DNA from: Phycisphaerae bacterium
GTDB taxonomy: Bacteria > Planctomycetota > Phycisphaerae > UBA1845
Direction: 5' to 3'
Assembly: GCA_028289375.1 (NCBI GenBank)
Contig: JANQQK010000007.1
Coordinates: 1 to 64,000, forward strand
Length of the DNA stretch: 64,000 bases
The notes beneath the pieces were generated by a model, which was given only the letters and a program-made list of their open reading frames with translations, was not told the origin of the DNA and ran no database searches. Below are positions 55,298-64,000 of the stretch, one piece after another (the stretch's first letter is position 1; the number at the start of each line of letters is the position of its first letter). A program made the translations under genes and the position numbers.

Positions 55298-56107
55298 ATG
55301 ACCGACACGACCCCGATTCCAACCGACCCGAACGCCAAACCCGCCGAGCCGTTGCGCCTTGTCATGTGGCTTGTCGTTGTGGGCGTGTTCGGTTTCGCGC
55401 TGATCAACTTTGGCGTTGGCGTCTTCGATGAATCTGGAAGAGATACAACCCGGCGAGCAATCACCTACCACCGCAATGGCGATCAACTCTATCTGTGGGC
55501 CACCGGTGCACGCGACTTTGACGACCCTTCCTCCGAGTGGTTCGATCTCACCGGCTCCCCGCTGCCAATCGAAAACTTCCAGTACGGCATCGGCAAGGAC
55601 GAAATTCCATCAATTGACGACCCGGTATTCGTCCGCCCGGACGACGAACGATTCGTCAGTTTCTGGACGAACGAGGGCGTTGACGACATCGGCGAATTGC
55701 AGGTGATCGGATATGAGCATGGCGGCGTCGCCCGGGCCTATCCACGCGCGCTGCTTGATCGCCACGAACTGGTCAACGACACGGTCGGCGGCAAGCCGGT
55801 CACCGTCGGCTGGTGACCGCTTGTTGAACTGTCCGTGGTCTACGGACGCGAAATTGATGGTGAAACGGTGACTTTCGGTACGACGGGCTACACGTTCAAG
55901 AACACGTTCGTCCTCTACGACCGCAAGTCCAACGCCGTCTGGTACCCGCTCGACGACGAAGCCTTCAATGCCATCGGCCGATATCGCCACGGCGACCGCA
56001 TCCCCTTCCTCGCCAAACCAGCCGTCCAACCCTTGAGCGTGTGGCTCGCCGATCACCCCGGGTCGCTGGTCCTGCTCGACGATGCGTCCAATCTGGAGAA
56101 TCAGTAG
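55298..56107 (+). CDS. DUF3179 family protein, probable selenoprotein with in-frame TGA (Sec173)
   Basis: Read through one TGA (55814-55816, codon 173), this is a single 269-residue DUF3179 protein. It has an N-terminal membrane helix (LVMWLVVVGVFGFALINFGV). DEIPSIDDPVFV, VIGYEHGGVARAYPRALLDR and HELVNDTVGGKPVTVGW are the family landmarks. After TGA the same frame continues PLVELSVVYGREIDGETVTF and ends VWLADHPGSLVLLDD. The family's usual CPLC motif aligns its first Cys with the TGA; the second Cys is Val here. A 17-nt hairpin with apical GGTCT follows at 55831-55847. Codon use stays normal after the TGA, so decay is less likely than selenocysteine, though a nonsense mutation cannot be excluded. 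Confidence 0.7.
55814..55847 (+). promoter_or_regulatory. Candidate bacterial SECIS element at an in-frame TGA
   Basis: TGA (55814-55816) is followed after 14 nt by the hairpin GTCCGT-GGTCT-ACGGAC (55831-55847, six Watson-Crick pairs). The loop GGTCT starts 20 nt after the TGA; in E. coli fdhF the GGUCU loop starts about 18 nt after, as I recall. The base after TGA is C, also as in fdhF. The lower stem is weak (CGC 55818-55820 with GCG 55848-55850) and no bulged U is evident. Confidence 0.6.
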
Positions 56108-56404
56108 GCGTATCGCACTGGATTCGAATCACTCCCCAGAGCATACTATTAGCTTCCGCGGCGGCAAAATGCCAGTCGACACACGCATTGCAACGCGTAA
56201 ACTCTTCGCGTAATCTAAGATTAGAGTAACTCGTATCGTTAAGGACTCCAAAGGGCACCTATAAGCCCATCGTCGATAAGCACACAAAGTGAGCTGCCCA
56301 CGTTGATGTCTCACCCATCCGGCGAATGAAGAGTTGATTGCGGGAGGCGATTCAGCGGCCGTGCAGACGACGAAAAAGACAATTCATTCCAGGGAGTACT
56401 TCAC
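56108..56404 (+). other. AT-richer intergenic region before an orphan gene
   Basis: This 297-bp region is lower in GC than its surroundings and contains a small inverted repeat (TAATCT-A-AGATTA at 56213-56225). No gene or terminator is recognised. The composition change begins here and continues through the gene at 56405-57214. Confidence 0.45.
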
Positions 56405-57214
56405 ATGGAAGAAGGATACGCCGCTTCGACCGCAATTGAGCAATGGGGCACGCTCGCCATCGCAGTATACGGCGTTATTCAAGTGTGGTTGATTGCCATC
56501 TGGAGACGTTTTTCCGCGGGGCGCATCACCATTTTCAAGACTGGACACATCGAGATCGGATTCAGCAACTTCGGTCCTACAATCGGGCTGAACGGCACCC
56601 TGCGAGCTAAGCACAAAGATGCGTTTGTCAGCGACATCTCTCTAGTTGTTAAGAAACAAAGTGACGGAGCTACACACTCTTTCGAATGGGCAGCATTTCG
56701 ATCCCCGCAGATATCGAATGTCGGCGGGAGCAGCGTTTCTCTCGAACTACCCAGTGGATTCAATGTGCTTCCATCCCAACCCTATCGATACAATATCTTC
56801 TTCTCTGATCGAGCTACTCAGGATACGCTCAGCCCTGCACTCATTGCAGTTCGCAAGGAATGGCAAGATCTCCTGATATCAAGAAGGGATCAGATTGTAG
56901 CCCAGGCACAGGAAGAGAACTCAGATACAGATAGTATACTCTCACTACTATACGATAATGAATTCTGTGATCAGTCAGAAGCTTACCGTAATGCTTGGGA
57001 TCTGCTAACACGTGCAAACTACTGGTCTTCCGGCGAATACGAGCTAGCCATGGCCGTTAAGACCGCAAGCCCAGATCGCAAGTATGATGAACAATTTTGT
57101 TTTAGCATCTCCGATGTCGAATTCGAAGAATTGCGATTGAATGCTGTCGCTACTCTGCGCGAAGCATGCCTCAACGTCAGTAACTATCGCTTTGCATACG
57201 CCCAGTATCAGTAA
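56405..57214 (+). CDS. Orphan protein of unusual base composition, unknown function
   Basis: The 269-residue protein has one N-terminal membrane segment (GTLAIAVYGVIQVWLIAIW) and a soluble domain with predicted beta strands (VSDISLVVKKQSDGATHSFE) and helices. I recognise no family. Codon use and composition are AT-richer than neighbours on both sides (for example many A/T third positions), which suggests recent acquisition. AGGGAG lies 8 nt before the ATG. It stands alone between two intergenic stretches of 297 and 251 bp. Confidence 0.55.
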   Translation: MEEGYAASTAIEQWGTLAIAVYGVIQVWLIAIWRRFSAGRITIFKTGHIEIGFSNFGPTIGLNGTLRAKHKDAFVSDISLVVKKQSDGATHSFEWAAFRSPQISNVGGSSVSLELPSGFNVLPSQPYRYNIFFSDRATQDTLSPALIAVRKEWQDLLISRRDQIVAQAQEENSDTDSILSLLYDNEFCDQSEAYRNAWDLLTRANYWSSGEYELAMAVKTASPDRKYDEQFCFSISDVEFEELRLNAVATLREACLNVSNYRFAYAQYQ

Positions 57215-57465
57215 GACACTCGTAGCCATACGGCGCGGGGCCGACGTCACTGAGAGTAAGAGGTTCTCAGCGACATGCTGAACGTTGCGCCGATCATTCG
57301 CCACTTCAGCCACGAGCGTAGCCGGTAGTCGAGCCACGATTTCGCGTATCGCGGAATCCACTCGGTAAGCTCGGCCCAGATAGGACTTTCCAACCGGGTC
57401 CTTCATCTGATAAGATCCCTACTCGCGGCGGAGGGGGTCCCCAACCAGAGACGGAGAAGGAACGC

Positions 57466-58773
57466 ATGCAGCTTGTCAATCGTGTCGCCATCATGGTCTG
57501 CCTGTCTTGCCTCACATTCACTGCGATGCTGTCGGCGGACCCGACCGAACCGGCCAAACCGCTGCCACCGTCGGCTGCCGGCTTTAAAGGCCCGACGTTC
57601 GATTCCATGAATGTCACCCTGCTCAGCAACGTCCCGCTGAGCAGCTTCCCATTGAACCCCTCCGGCGGAGCGGACATCTGGGGATACGTCTCACCATCCG
57701 GTCGCGAATACGCCATCATGGGCCACCGGGAAGGCACCGTCTTCGTCGAGGTGACCGATCCGCAGAATCCGGTCGTCGTCGGTGATTTCCCCACCGCCGG
57801 CAACCCCCGCACCACGCGCGACATGAAAACCTACCTCAACTACGCCTACTCCATCGGCGATGGTGCGTTCGGTCTCGAAGTCTACTACCTGGCCGACATC
57901 GACAACGGCAACATCACCTTCGTTGGCGCATTCACGAACGGCGCACTCTTCGGCGCCCACAATGTCGCCCTCAACCCGGACAGTGGCTTCGCCTACCCCG
58001 TCTCATCCAGCGTGACCAGCGGATTGGCTGCTTTTGATCTGTCGAATCCCGAAAACCCGACGCTGGCCGGCACGTGGACCGAGACTTTCCTGCACGACGT
58101 GCTCGTCGTCTCTTACGACAGCGGACCATTCGCCGGTCGCGAAATCGCCTTCGGTTTCGCCGGCGGTGGCGGACTGAAAATTATCGATGTCACCGACAAG
58201 TCAAACATGTTCACCATCGCGACGGCCACCTATCCGAACCTCGCCTACTGCCATCAGGGCTGGGTCAGCGAAGACAAGCAATACATTTTCCTGAACGACG
58301 AGTTCGACGAGGTTAATGGTTTGGTGTCATCCACCACGATGCCCGTGTTCGACATCTCCGACATCAACAATCCGCAATACCTCTACTCTTTCACCAACGG
58401 CCAACCCTCGACCGACCACAACCTCATGGTCCGCGGTAACCACATCTTCGCCGGGAATTACGCCTCCGGCCTGCGGGTCTTCGACTTTTCCGATGTGATG
58501 AACATTCAGGAGACCGGTTACTTCGACACGCACCCTGAATTTGCCGGTCCCGGTTTCCCCGGTGCATGGGGCGCCTACCCCCTGCTGCCAAGCGGCATCG
58601 TGCTCGTATCCGATCGACAACGTGGCCTGTTCGTCTTCGACGTGTCTGCCGCTACCGGCCCGCCACCAGTGCCAACCGCCTCCGAATGGGGCATGATCAT
58701 CATGTCATGCACATTGCTCGCAGCGGGCACCATCGTGTTTCGGCGTCAGCGTGAACAGATCGCCGCGAACTGA
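57466..58773 (+). CDS. Choice-of-anchor B family propeller protein with IPTL-CTERM-like signal
   Basis: The 435-residue protein has a signal peptide (AIMVCLSCLTFTAMLSA). It has a beta-propeller body of the choice-of-anchor B type (GHREGTVFVEVTDPQNPVVV, FDISDINNPQYLYSF). The C-terminal tail VPTASEWGMIIMSCTLLAAG-then-RRQR matches the IPTL-CTERM pattern IPTLSEWGM. That signal is thought to be handled by a different exosortase-like sorter than PEP-CTERM. GGAGAAGGA precedes the ATG. It meets the convergent acetyltransferase gene with no gap. Confidence 0.83.
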   Translation: MQLVNRVAIMVCLSCLTFTAMLSADPTEPAKPLPPSAAGFKGPTFDSMNVTLLSNVPLSSFPLNPSGGADIWGYVSPSGREYAIMGHREGTVFVEVTDPQNPVVVGDFPTAGNPRTTRDMKTYLNYAYSIGDGAFGLEVYYLADIDNGNITFVGAFTNGALFGAHNVALNPDSGFAYPVSSSVTSGLAAFDLSNPENPTLAGTWTETFLHDVLVVSYDSGPFAGREIAFGFAGGGGLKIIDVTDKSNMFTIATATYPNLAYCHQGWVSEDKQYIFLNDEFDEVNGLVSSTTMPVFDISDINNPQYLYSFTNGQPSTDHNLMVRGNHIFAGNYASGLRVFDFSDVMNIQETGYFDTHPEFAGPGFPGAWGAYPLLPSGIVLVSDRQRGLFVFDVSAATGPPPVPTASEWGMIIMSCTLLAAGTIVFRRQREQIAAN

Positions 58774-59229
58774 TCAAACATCGATGTGCCAGACTTCGTA
58801 CCCCGCGTGGCTCATGCCCAGACCAGCGTAGGTGCGCTTGCCGACCTGGTTTTCCTCTTCGACGTACAACCGCAGCGCCCGCACGTCGCCCCGCCCAGCC
58901 GCCTCGCGCTGTACATGCTCGAACAGCCTGCGGAAGACGCCCTTTCGGCGGTAATCCGGGTGCACGTACACGCTTTGAAACCACCAGATCCACCCATCCC
59001 GCCAATCGCTGAATTCGTACGTCACCATGCATTGGCCCACGACCCGCCCAGCGTCTTCGGCCACGAAATAGAGGCAGATGCCCTCATCCGACAACGCCCG
59101 CCGCACACCCCGCAGCAACGTCTCACGATCAAGTTCGAGGTCCTCTGTCTCGACGGCCATCGCAGCGTTGTACTCTGCCACGTTCTCGGCATCATCAAGC
59201 CGGGCATGTCGGATGGTCAGGTCGCCCAA
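58774..59229 (-). CDS. GNAT family N-acetyltransferase
   Basis: The 151-residue protein shows the GNAT fold: IRHARLDDAENVAEYNAAMA at the N terminus, then YFVAEDAGRVVGQCMVTYE, then the acetyl-CoA motif VYVHPDYRRKGVFRRLFEHV. The pyrophosphate-binding R-x-x-G-x pattern is RRKGVFRRL. The acceptor is unknown. Translation probably starts at TTG 59229 because GGAGAG lies 5-8 nt upstream and the conserved first strand begins there. It lies 23 nt behind the DUF962 gene on the same strand. Confidence 0.88.
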   Translation of the reverse strand: MGDLTIRHARLDDAENVAEYNAAMAVETEDLELDRETLLRGVRRALSDEGICLYFVAEDAGRVVGQCMVTYEFSDWRDGWIWWFQSVYVHPDYRRKGVFRRLFEHVQREAAGRGDVRALRLYVEEENQVGKRTYAGLGMSHAGYEVWHIDV

Positions 59230-59252
59230 GGTGTTCTCTCCGAATGTCAGAC

Positions 59253-59630
59253 TCAGGGTGTCGCCGACGGTTCGTCGGACTGATACCGTGGCGAGATGGC
59301 CACGTACGGCTTGCCGAGCATTTTCTTGATCAGCACGACCTCGCCCATGTCATTGCCCTCGATCACATGCCCGACCCACTGCAGCAGGTAGCTGATCACA
59401 ATCAATCCCACCGGTCGCCACCACAGATCCCATCGCCACTGCACGAGTTGCCAACCCCCCAATACCAGCGCGAAGACCAGCACCGGCACCCCCACCGCGT
59501 GCAACGCCAGCGACGCCGGGTGCTGATGACGCTCGAACCAGTTGGCCAGCCAAGTGGGCATGGCGGGATCGTAAACCCCGTTTTCAGCCCACACAACAGG
59601 GATGGCAGTGGCTGTCAAATTGGCATCCAT
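59253..59630 (-). CDS. DUF962/Mpo1-like membrane protein
   Basis: The 125-residue protein matches DUF962 (Mpo1-like). It has NWFERHQHPASLALHAVGVP, two to three hydrophobic helices, and YLLQWVGHVIEGNDMGEVVL with the conserved His and Glu. The yeast homolog Mpo1 is an iron-dependent 2-hydroxy fatty acid dioxygenase; the conserved His residues are present, so a similar activity is possible. ATG at 59630 is used; an internal ATG at 59561 closer to the conserved block is possible. It and the GNAT gene downstream form one minus-strand unit. Confidence 0.83.
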   Translation of the reverse strand: MDANLTATAIPVVWAENGVYDPAMPTWLANWFERHQHPASLALHAVGVPVLVFALVLGGWQLVQWRWDLWWRPVGLIVISYLLQWVGHVIEGNDMGEVVLIKKMLGKPYVAISPRYQSDEPSATP

Positions 59631-59774
59631 GCAGGTTCCCCCCCCCGCCGCCTGCCACGCTGGCAGCAGTCGAATCCCGATGGCGGATCGCGGCGATCCC
59701 GTAAGCCATTGCAAAATAGATAGTTATCACACAGCAACTTCCCGCGACCGATTGGTCCGCCCCTTGCTCTATTT

Positions 59775-59796
59775 CGGACGTGCACCGGTACGTCCG
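59775..59796. repeat. 22-bp inverted repeat upstream of groEL
   Basis: CGGACGT (59775-59781) and ACGTCCG (59790-59796) are perfect inverted arms around GCACCGGT, 60 bp before the groEL ATG. It is not a CIRCE element (TTAGCACTC-N9-GAGTGCTAA). It may be an operator for another regulator or a 5' UTR hairpin. A lower-GC stretch near 59709-59732 upstream could hold the promoter. Confidence 0.5.
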
Positions 59797-59855
59797 GCCC
59801 GCGCGGGCGGTCGCGGTGCAACGTCACGATGTTGGATTGAAGGAGAACACCAGCC

Positions 59856-61487
<1,632 letters not shown>

Positions 61488-61574
61488 TCCGCGACACGCT
61501 CGCGCAATCAACAATACCAAGACAAGCGAAAACACAACGCGACCATCAGGGTCGTTTCGAAGGAGAAGACAACC

Positions 61575-61910
61575 ATGGCCACTGCGACAGCAGCAAAACC
61601 AAAGAAGAAGAACGCTTCCAAGATCAACTTCCGCCCGCTCGATGACCGTCTCCTGATCCGTCAGGCCGACGCCGAAGAGAAGACCCAGGGCGGCATCATC
61701 CTTCCCGACGCAGCCCGCGAGAAGCCACAGCAGGGTACGGTCGTCGCCTGCGGTCCGGGCAAGTTGCTCGACAGCGGCAACCGCGGCGAGATGAGCGTCA
61801 AGGTTGGCGACGAAGTGTTCTACGGCAAGTATGCCGGCACCGAGATCGAGATCGACGGCGAGACATTCGTCGTCTGCCGTGAGAATGACCTGTTGGCTGT
61901 GGTGGACTAG
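61575..61910 (+). CDS. groES: Co-chaperonin GroES with N-terminal extension
   Basis: The 111-residue protein has the GroES core ([20 protein letters not shown] with mobile-loop [20 protein letters not shown], then [20 protein letters not shown]). It also has an N-terminal tail of about 17 residues rich in Lys and Ala ([19 protein letters not shown]) that most GroES lack. The mobile loop keeps the G-G-I-I/V-L motif that binds GroEL. A strong AAGGAG precedes the ATG. It sits between the two groEL genes. Confidence 0.97.
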   Translation: MATATAAKPKKKNASKINFRPLDDRLLIRQADAEEKTQGGIILPDAAREKPQQGTVVACGPGKLLDSGNRGEMSVKVGDEVFYGKYAGTEIEIDGETFVVCRENDLLAVVD

Positions 61911-61933
61911 GTACCTGCGAGGAGCAATCTGAT

Positions 61934-63550
61934 ATGCCAAAGCAAATGATGTTCGGAAGCGACGCCCAGCAGGGTGTCCTTGAGGGCCTGACGAAGCTCG
62001 CCAACGCGGTCAAGGTGACGTTGGGTCCTGTGGGGCAGAATGTGCTGCTCCAGAAGTCGTTCGGCGCTCCGCGCGTGACGAAGGACGGTGTGACGGTGTC
62101 CAAGGACATCGAACTGCCCGATCCCTTCGAGAACATGGGCGCCAAGATGATCAACGAAGTTGCCAACAAGACCAGCGATCAGGTCGGCGACGGCACCACC
62201 ACCGCCACGGTTCTCGCGGAGGCGATCTACCGCGAAGGCTTGAAGCTGGTGACCGCCGGCGTGAACCCGATGGCGCTCAAGCGCGGCATCGACAAAGCCG
62301 TCGAAGCCGCCGTCAAGTCGATCGCCAATCAGTCGGTCAAGGTCAAGTCGACCTCCGATCTCGAGAAGGTCGCCACGATCAGTGCGAACGGTGATCAGAC
62401 CGTTGGCAAGCTGCTGAGCAAGGCGATGGAAGACGTCGGCGAGGAAGGCGTCGTTGAGATCGAAGAAGGCAAGGGAACGGACACGGAGAAGGAAGTCGTC
62501 GACGGCATGCAGTTCGACAAGGGCTACATCTCCCCATACTTCATGAACAACCCGTCCGATCTGACCTGCGTCCTCGAGAACCCGCAGATCCTGATTCACG
62601 AAAAGAAGATCTCGAACCTGCGCGACTTCATCCCGATGCTCGAATCGGTCGCATCGACAGGCAAGCCGTTCCTGATCATCGCCGAAGACGTCGAGGGCGA
62701 ATCGTTGGCGGCGTTGGTCGTCAACAAGCTTCGCGGTGTGCTCAACGTCTCAGCCGTCAAGGCGCCCGGTTTCGGCGACCGTCGCAAAGCCATGCTCGGT
62801 GACATCGCCACGATCACCGGCGGCAAGCTCATCAGCGAGGATCTCGGCATCAAGCTCGAGAGCGTGACCGCTTCCGACCTCGGGTCGGCCAAGAAGGTCA
62901 TCATCTCCAAGGACGCCACGACGATCATCCAGGGCGCCGGCAAGGCGGCTGACGTCAAGGCGCGTTGCGAGCAGATCCGCAAGCAGATCGAAGCCACGAC
63001 CAGCGACTACGATCGCGAGAAGCTCCAGGAACGTTTGGCCAAGCTGACCGGTGGCGTCGCCGTCATCCGCGTCGGTGGTTCCACTGAAATCGACGTCAAG
63101 GAAAAGAAGGACCTCGTCGACGACGCATTCCACGCAACCCGCGCTGCCCGCGAAGAGGGCATCGTTCCCGGTGGTGGCGTGGCATTGCTGCGTTCGATCG
63201 CCTCGGTCGAGAAGGCACGTACCAACGTCACCGGTGACGAAAAGCTCGGCTGCGACATCGTCGCCAAGGTGCTCCGTGCACCGGCTCGTCAGATTTGCAT
63301 CAACGCCGGCCTGGAAGGCGATGTCATCGTCGAGCAGATCCTCGAGAAGTCGGGATCGCATGGTTTTGATGCACGCAAGGGCGACTTCGTCGACATGGTG
63401 AAGTCGGGCATCGTCGATCCGGCGAAGGTTGTTCGCACGGCGCTTCAGTCGGCCGCCAGTGTTGCAGGCTTGATGCTGACGACGCAGGTGCTGATGACCG
63501 ACATCAAGGACAATGACAAGGACCACCCGATCGCCCACGCGATCCGCTAG
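61934..63550 (+). CDS. groEL: Chaperonin GroEL (copy 2, no GGM tail)
   Basis: The 538-residue protein is a second GroEL with intact ATP-site motifs ([55 protein letters not shown]) and [20 protein letters not shown]. It differs from copy 1 throughout and has an Arg instead of Val in RAAREEG. It ends [16 protein letters not shown] with no Gly-Met tail. It starts 23 nt after groES. It is likely a specialised or alternative ring subunit; whether it forms mixed rings is unknown. Confidence 0.97.
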   Translation: MPKQMMFGSDAQQGVLEGLTKLANAVKVTLGPVGQNVLLQKSFGAPRVTKDGVTVSKDIELPDPFENMGAKMINEVANKTSDQVGDGTTTATVLAEAIYREGLKLVTAGVNPMALKRGIDKAVEAAVKSIANQSVKVKSTSDLEKVATISANGDQTVGKLLSKAMEDVGEEGVVEIEEGKGTDTEKEVVDGMQFDKGYISPYFMNNPSDLTCVLENPQILIHEKKISNLRDFIPMLESVASTGKPFLIIAEDVEGESLAALVVNKLRGVLNVSAVKAPGFGDRRKAMLGDIATITGGKLISEDLGIKLESVTASDLGSAKKVIISKDATTIIQGAGKAADVKARCEQIRKQIEATTSDYDREKLQERLAKLTGGVAVIRVGGSTEIDVKEKKDLVDDAFHATRAAREEGIVPGGGVALLRSIASVEKARTNVTGDEKLGCDIVAKVLRAPARQICINAGLEGDVIVEQILEKSGSHGFDARKGDFVDMVKSGIVDPAKVVRTALQSAASVAGLMLTTQVLMTDIKDNDKDHPIAHAIR

Positions 63551-63569
63551 GTCCGGTAGAGGATGTTCA

Positions 63570-63608
63570 GCGTGCAAGGGTGGATCGATCTGATCCGCCC
63601 TTGTGCGC
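63570..63608 (+). promoter_or_regulatory. 17-bp hairpin between groEL2 and dnaJ
   Basis: Arms 63570-63586 and 63592-63608 pair over a 5-nt loop with three G-U wobbles. No T run follows, so it is not a classical intrinsic terminator in this direction. It may protect the groEL mRNA end, act as a processing site, or modulate dnaJ expression. Confidence 0.65.
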
Positions 63609-63658
63609 TTGAATTGGGATTGACCCGTGCGTCCTGGTCGAAGGTGATCGGGGAGATG

Positions 63659-64000
63659 ATGTCGACAAAGCGCGATTACTACGAAGTGCTCGGGGTCGAG
63701 CGCGGTGCAGGCCCCGACGAGATCAAGCGCTCCTATCGCAAGTTGGCGATGAAGTATCATCCCGACCGCAACAAGGACAACCCCGACGCCGAGGTCAAAT
63801 TCAAGGAAGCAGCCGAAGCGTACGAAGTCCTTTCCGACGCCAACAAACGCCAACGCTACGACCAGTTCGGACACGCCGGTGTTTCCGGAGCAGGGGTGCA
63901 CGACTTCTCGCACATGGGCGTCGAGGACATCTTCTCGATGTTCGGCGACCTGTTCGGTGGTGGACGCGGCGGCGGAAGGGGTTCGAGACGCGGCGCCGAC
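63659..64000 (+). CDS. dnaJ: Chaperone DnaJ, N-terminal part (cut by window end)
   Basis: The visible 114 codons encode the J domain ([20 protein letters not shown], with the HPD triad at residues 34-36 in [10 protein letters not shown]) and the start of the Gly-rich linker ([18 protein letters not shown]). DnaJ stimulates DnaK ATPase and hands over unfolded clients. GGGGAG precedes two consecutive ATGs (63656 and 63659); the second has better spacing. The rest lies beyond the window, so the zinc-finger and C-terminal domains cannot be checked. Confidence 0.95.
   Translation, partial: MSTKRDYYEVLGVERGAGPDEIKRSYRKLAMKYHPDRNKDNPDAEVKFKEAAEAYEVLSDANKRQRYDQFGHAGVSGAGVHDFSHMGVEDIFSMFGDLFGGGRGGGRGSRRGAD

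Noticed and set aside
55298-56107. Reassignment of TGA as an amino acid in this genome
   Set aside because: Many clear genes here end at TGA (menG, ubiX, the M48 protease), so general reassignment is excluded; a local recoding is more likely.
59631-59855. CIRCE element upstream of groEL
   Set aside because: The TTAGCACTC-N9-GAGTGCTAA pattern is not present; only a different inverted repeat is seen.
62750-63913. 387-codon minus-strand frame opposite groEL copy 2 and dnaJ
   Set aside because: Shadow frame; the plus strand encodes GroEL and the J domain.

Overview
The window looks like a chromosomal segment of a planctomycete, probably near the Phycisphaerae. The 16S rRNA 3' end carries the CCTGAGCC variant beside GTACACACCGCCC. 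Surface proteins carry PEP-CTERM and IPTL-CTERM signals. Zinc-ribbon membrane proteins, dockerin-like repeats and many giant TPR or beta-propeller proteins are present. Coding DNA is GC-rich and fairly dense, mostly housekeeping and envelope genes, with no phage, insertion sequence or CRISPR array seen.

Layout. 1-206 is the 3' end of a 16S rRNA gene followed by its own terminator, with no 23S or 5S behind it. 0.5-13.8 kb holds secreted or anchored proteins, a standalone IF2-N-like peptide, a DUF2064 and cyclodeaminase pair, a decayed tandem family of membrane proteins, a DUF2339 protein and a Na+/Ca2+ exchanger. 14-19.5 kb has a 1499-residue TPR protein with an EpsI-like partner. 19.7-28.5 kb has a NeuD-like acyltransferase facing a formyltransferase, Mn superoxide dismutase, a coupled quinone-type operon (menG, TPR protein, ubiX, UbiA family), and an alkaline-phosphatase-fold plus TIM-barrel pair. 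28.5-41.5 kb is almost all minus strand: two matrixin lipoproteins, an O-antigen-ligase-like protein, cobalamin adenosyltransferase, purH, a lipoprotein, a PQQ-type propeller, a thioredoxin and an aminotransferase. 43-50.6 kb is a polysaccharide export locus: Wza-like, Wzz/GumC-like, BY-kinase-like, glycosyltransferase, PIG-L deacetylase and a divergent ExeA-type ATPase. 51.6-59.6 kb has an M48 protease, a CPA1 antiporter, a DUF3179 gene with an in-frame TGA, an AT-richer orphan gene and an IPTL-CTERM propeller. 59.8-64 kb is groEL-groES-groEL followed by dnaJ, cut by the window end.

The most striking observation is the DUF3179 gene at 55298-56107. One TGA interrupts an otherwise intact frame exactly where the family has the first Cys of its CPLC motif. 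A 17-nt hairpin with a GGTCT apical loop begins 14 nt after the TGA, resembling the E. coli fdhF SECIS. I read it as a probable selenoprotein. Other points are the unlinked 16S gene, an orphan terminator in front of a PEP-CTERM gene, a duplicated gene 3' tail flanking decayed paralogs, and three different C-terminal anchor signals.

All assignments come from reading the sequence and recalled family knowledge. No database search was run.
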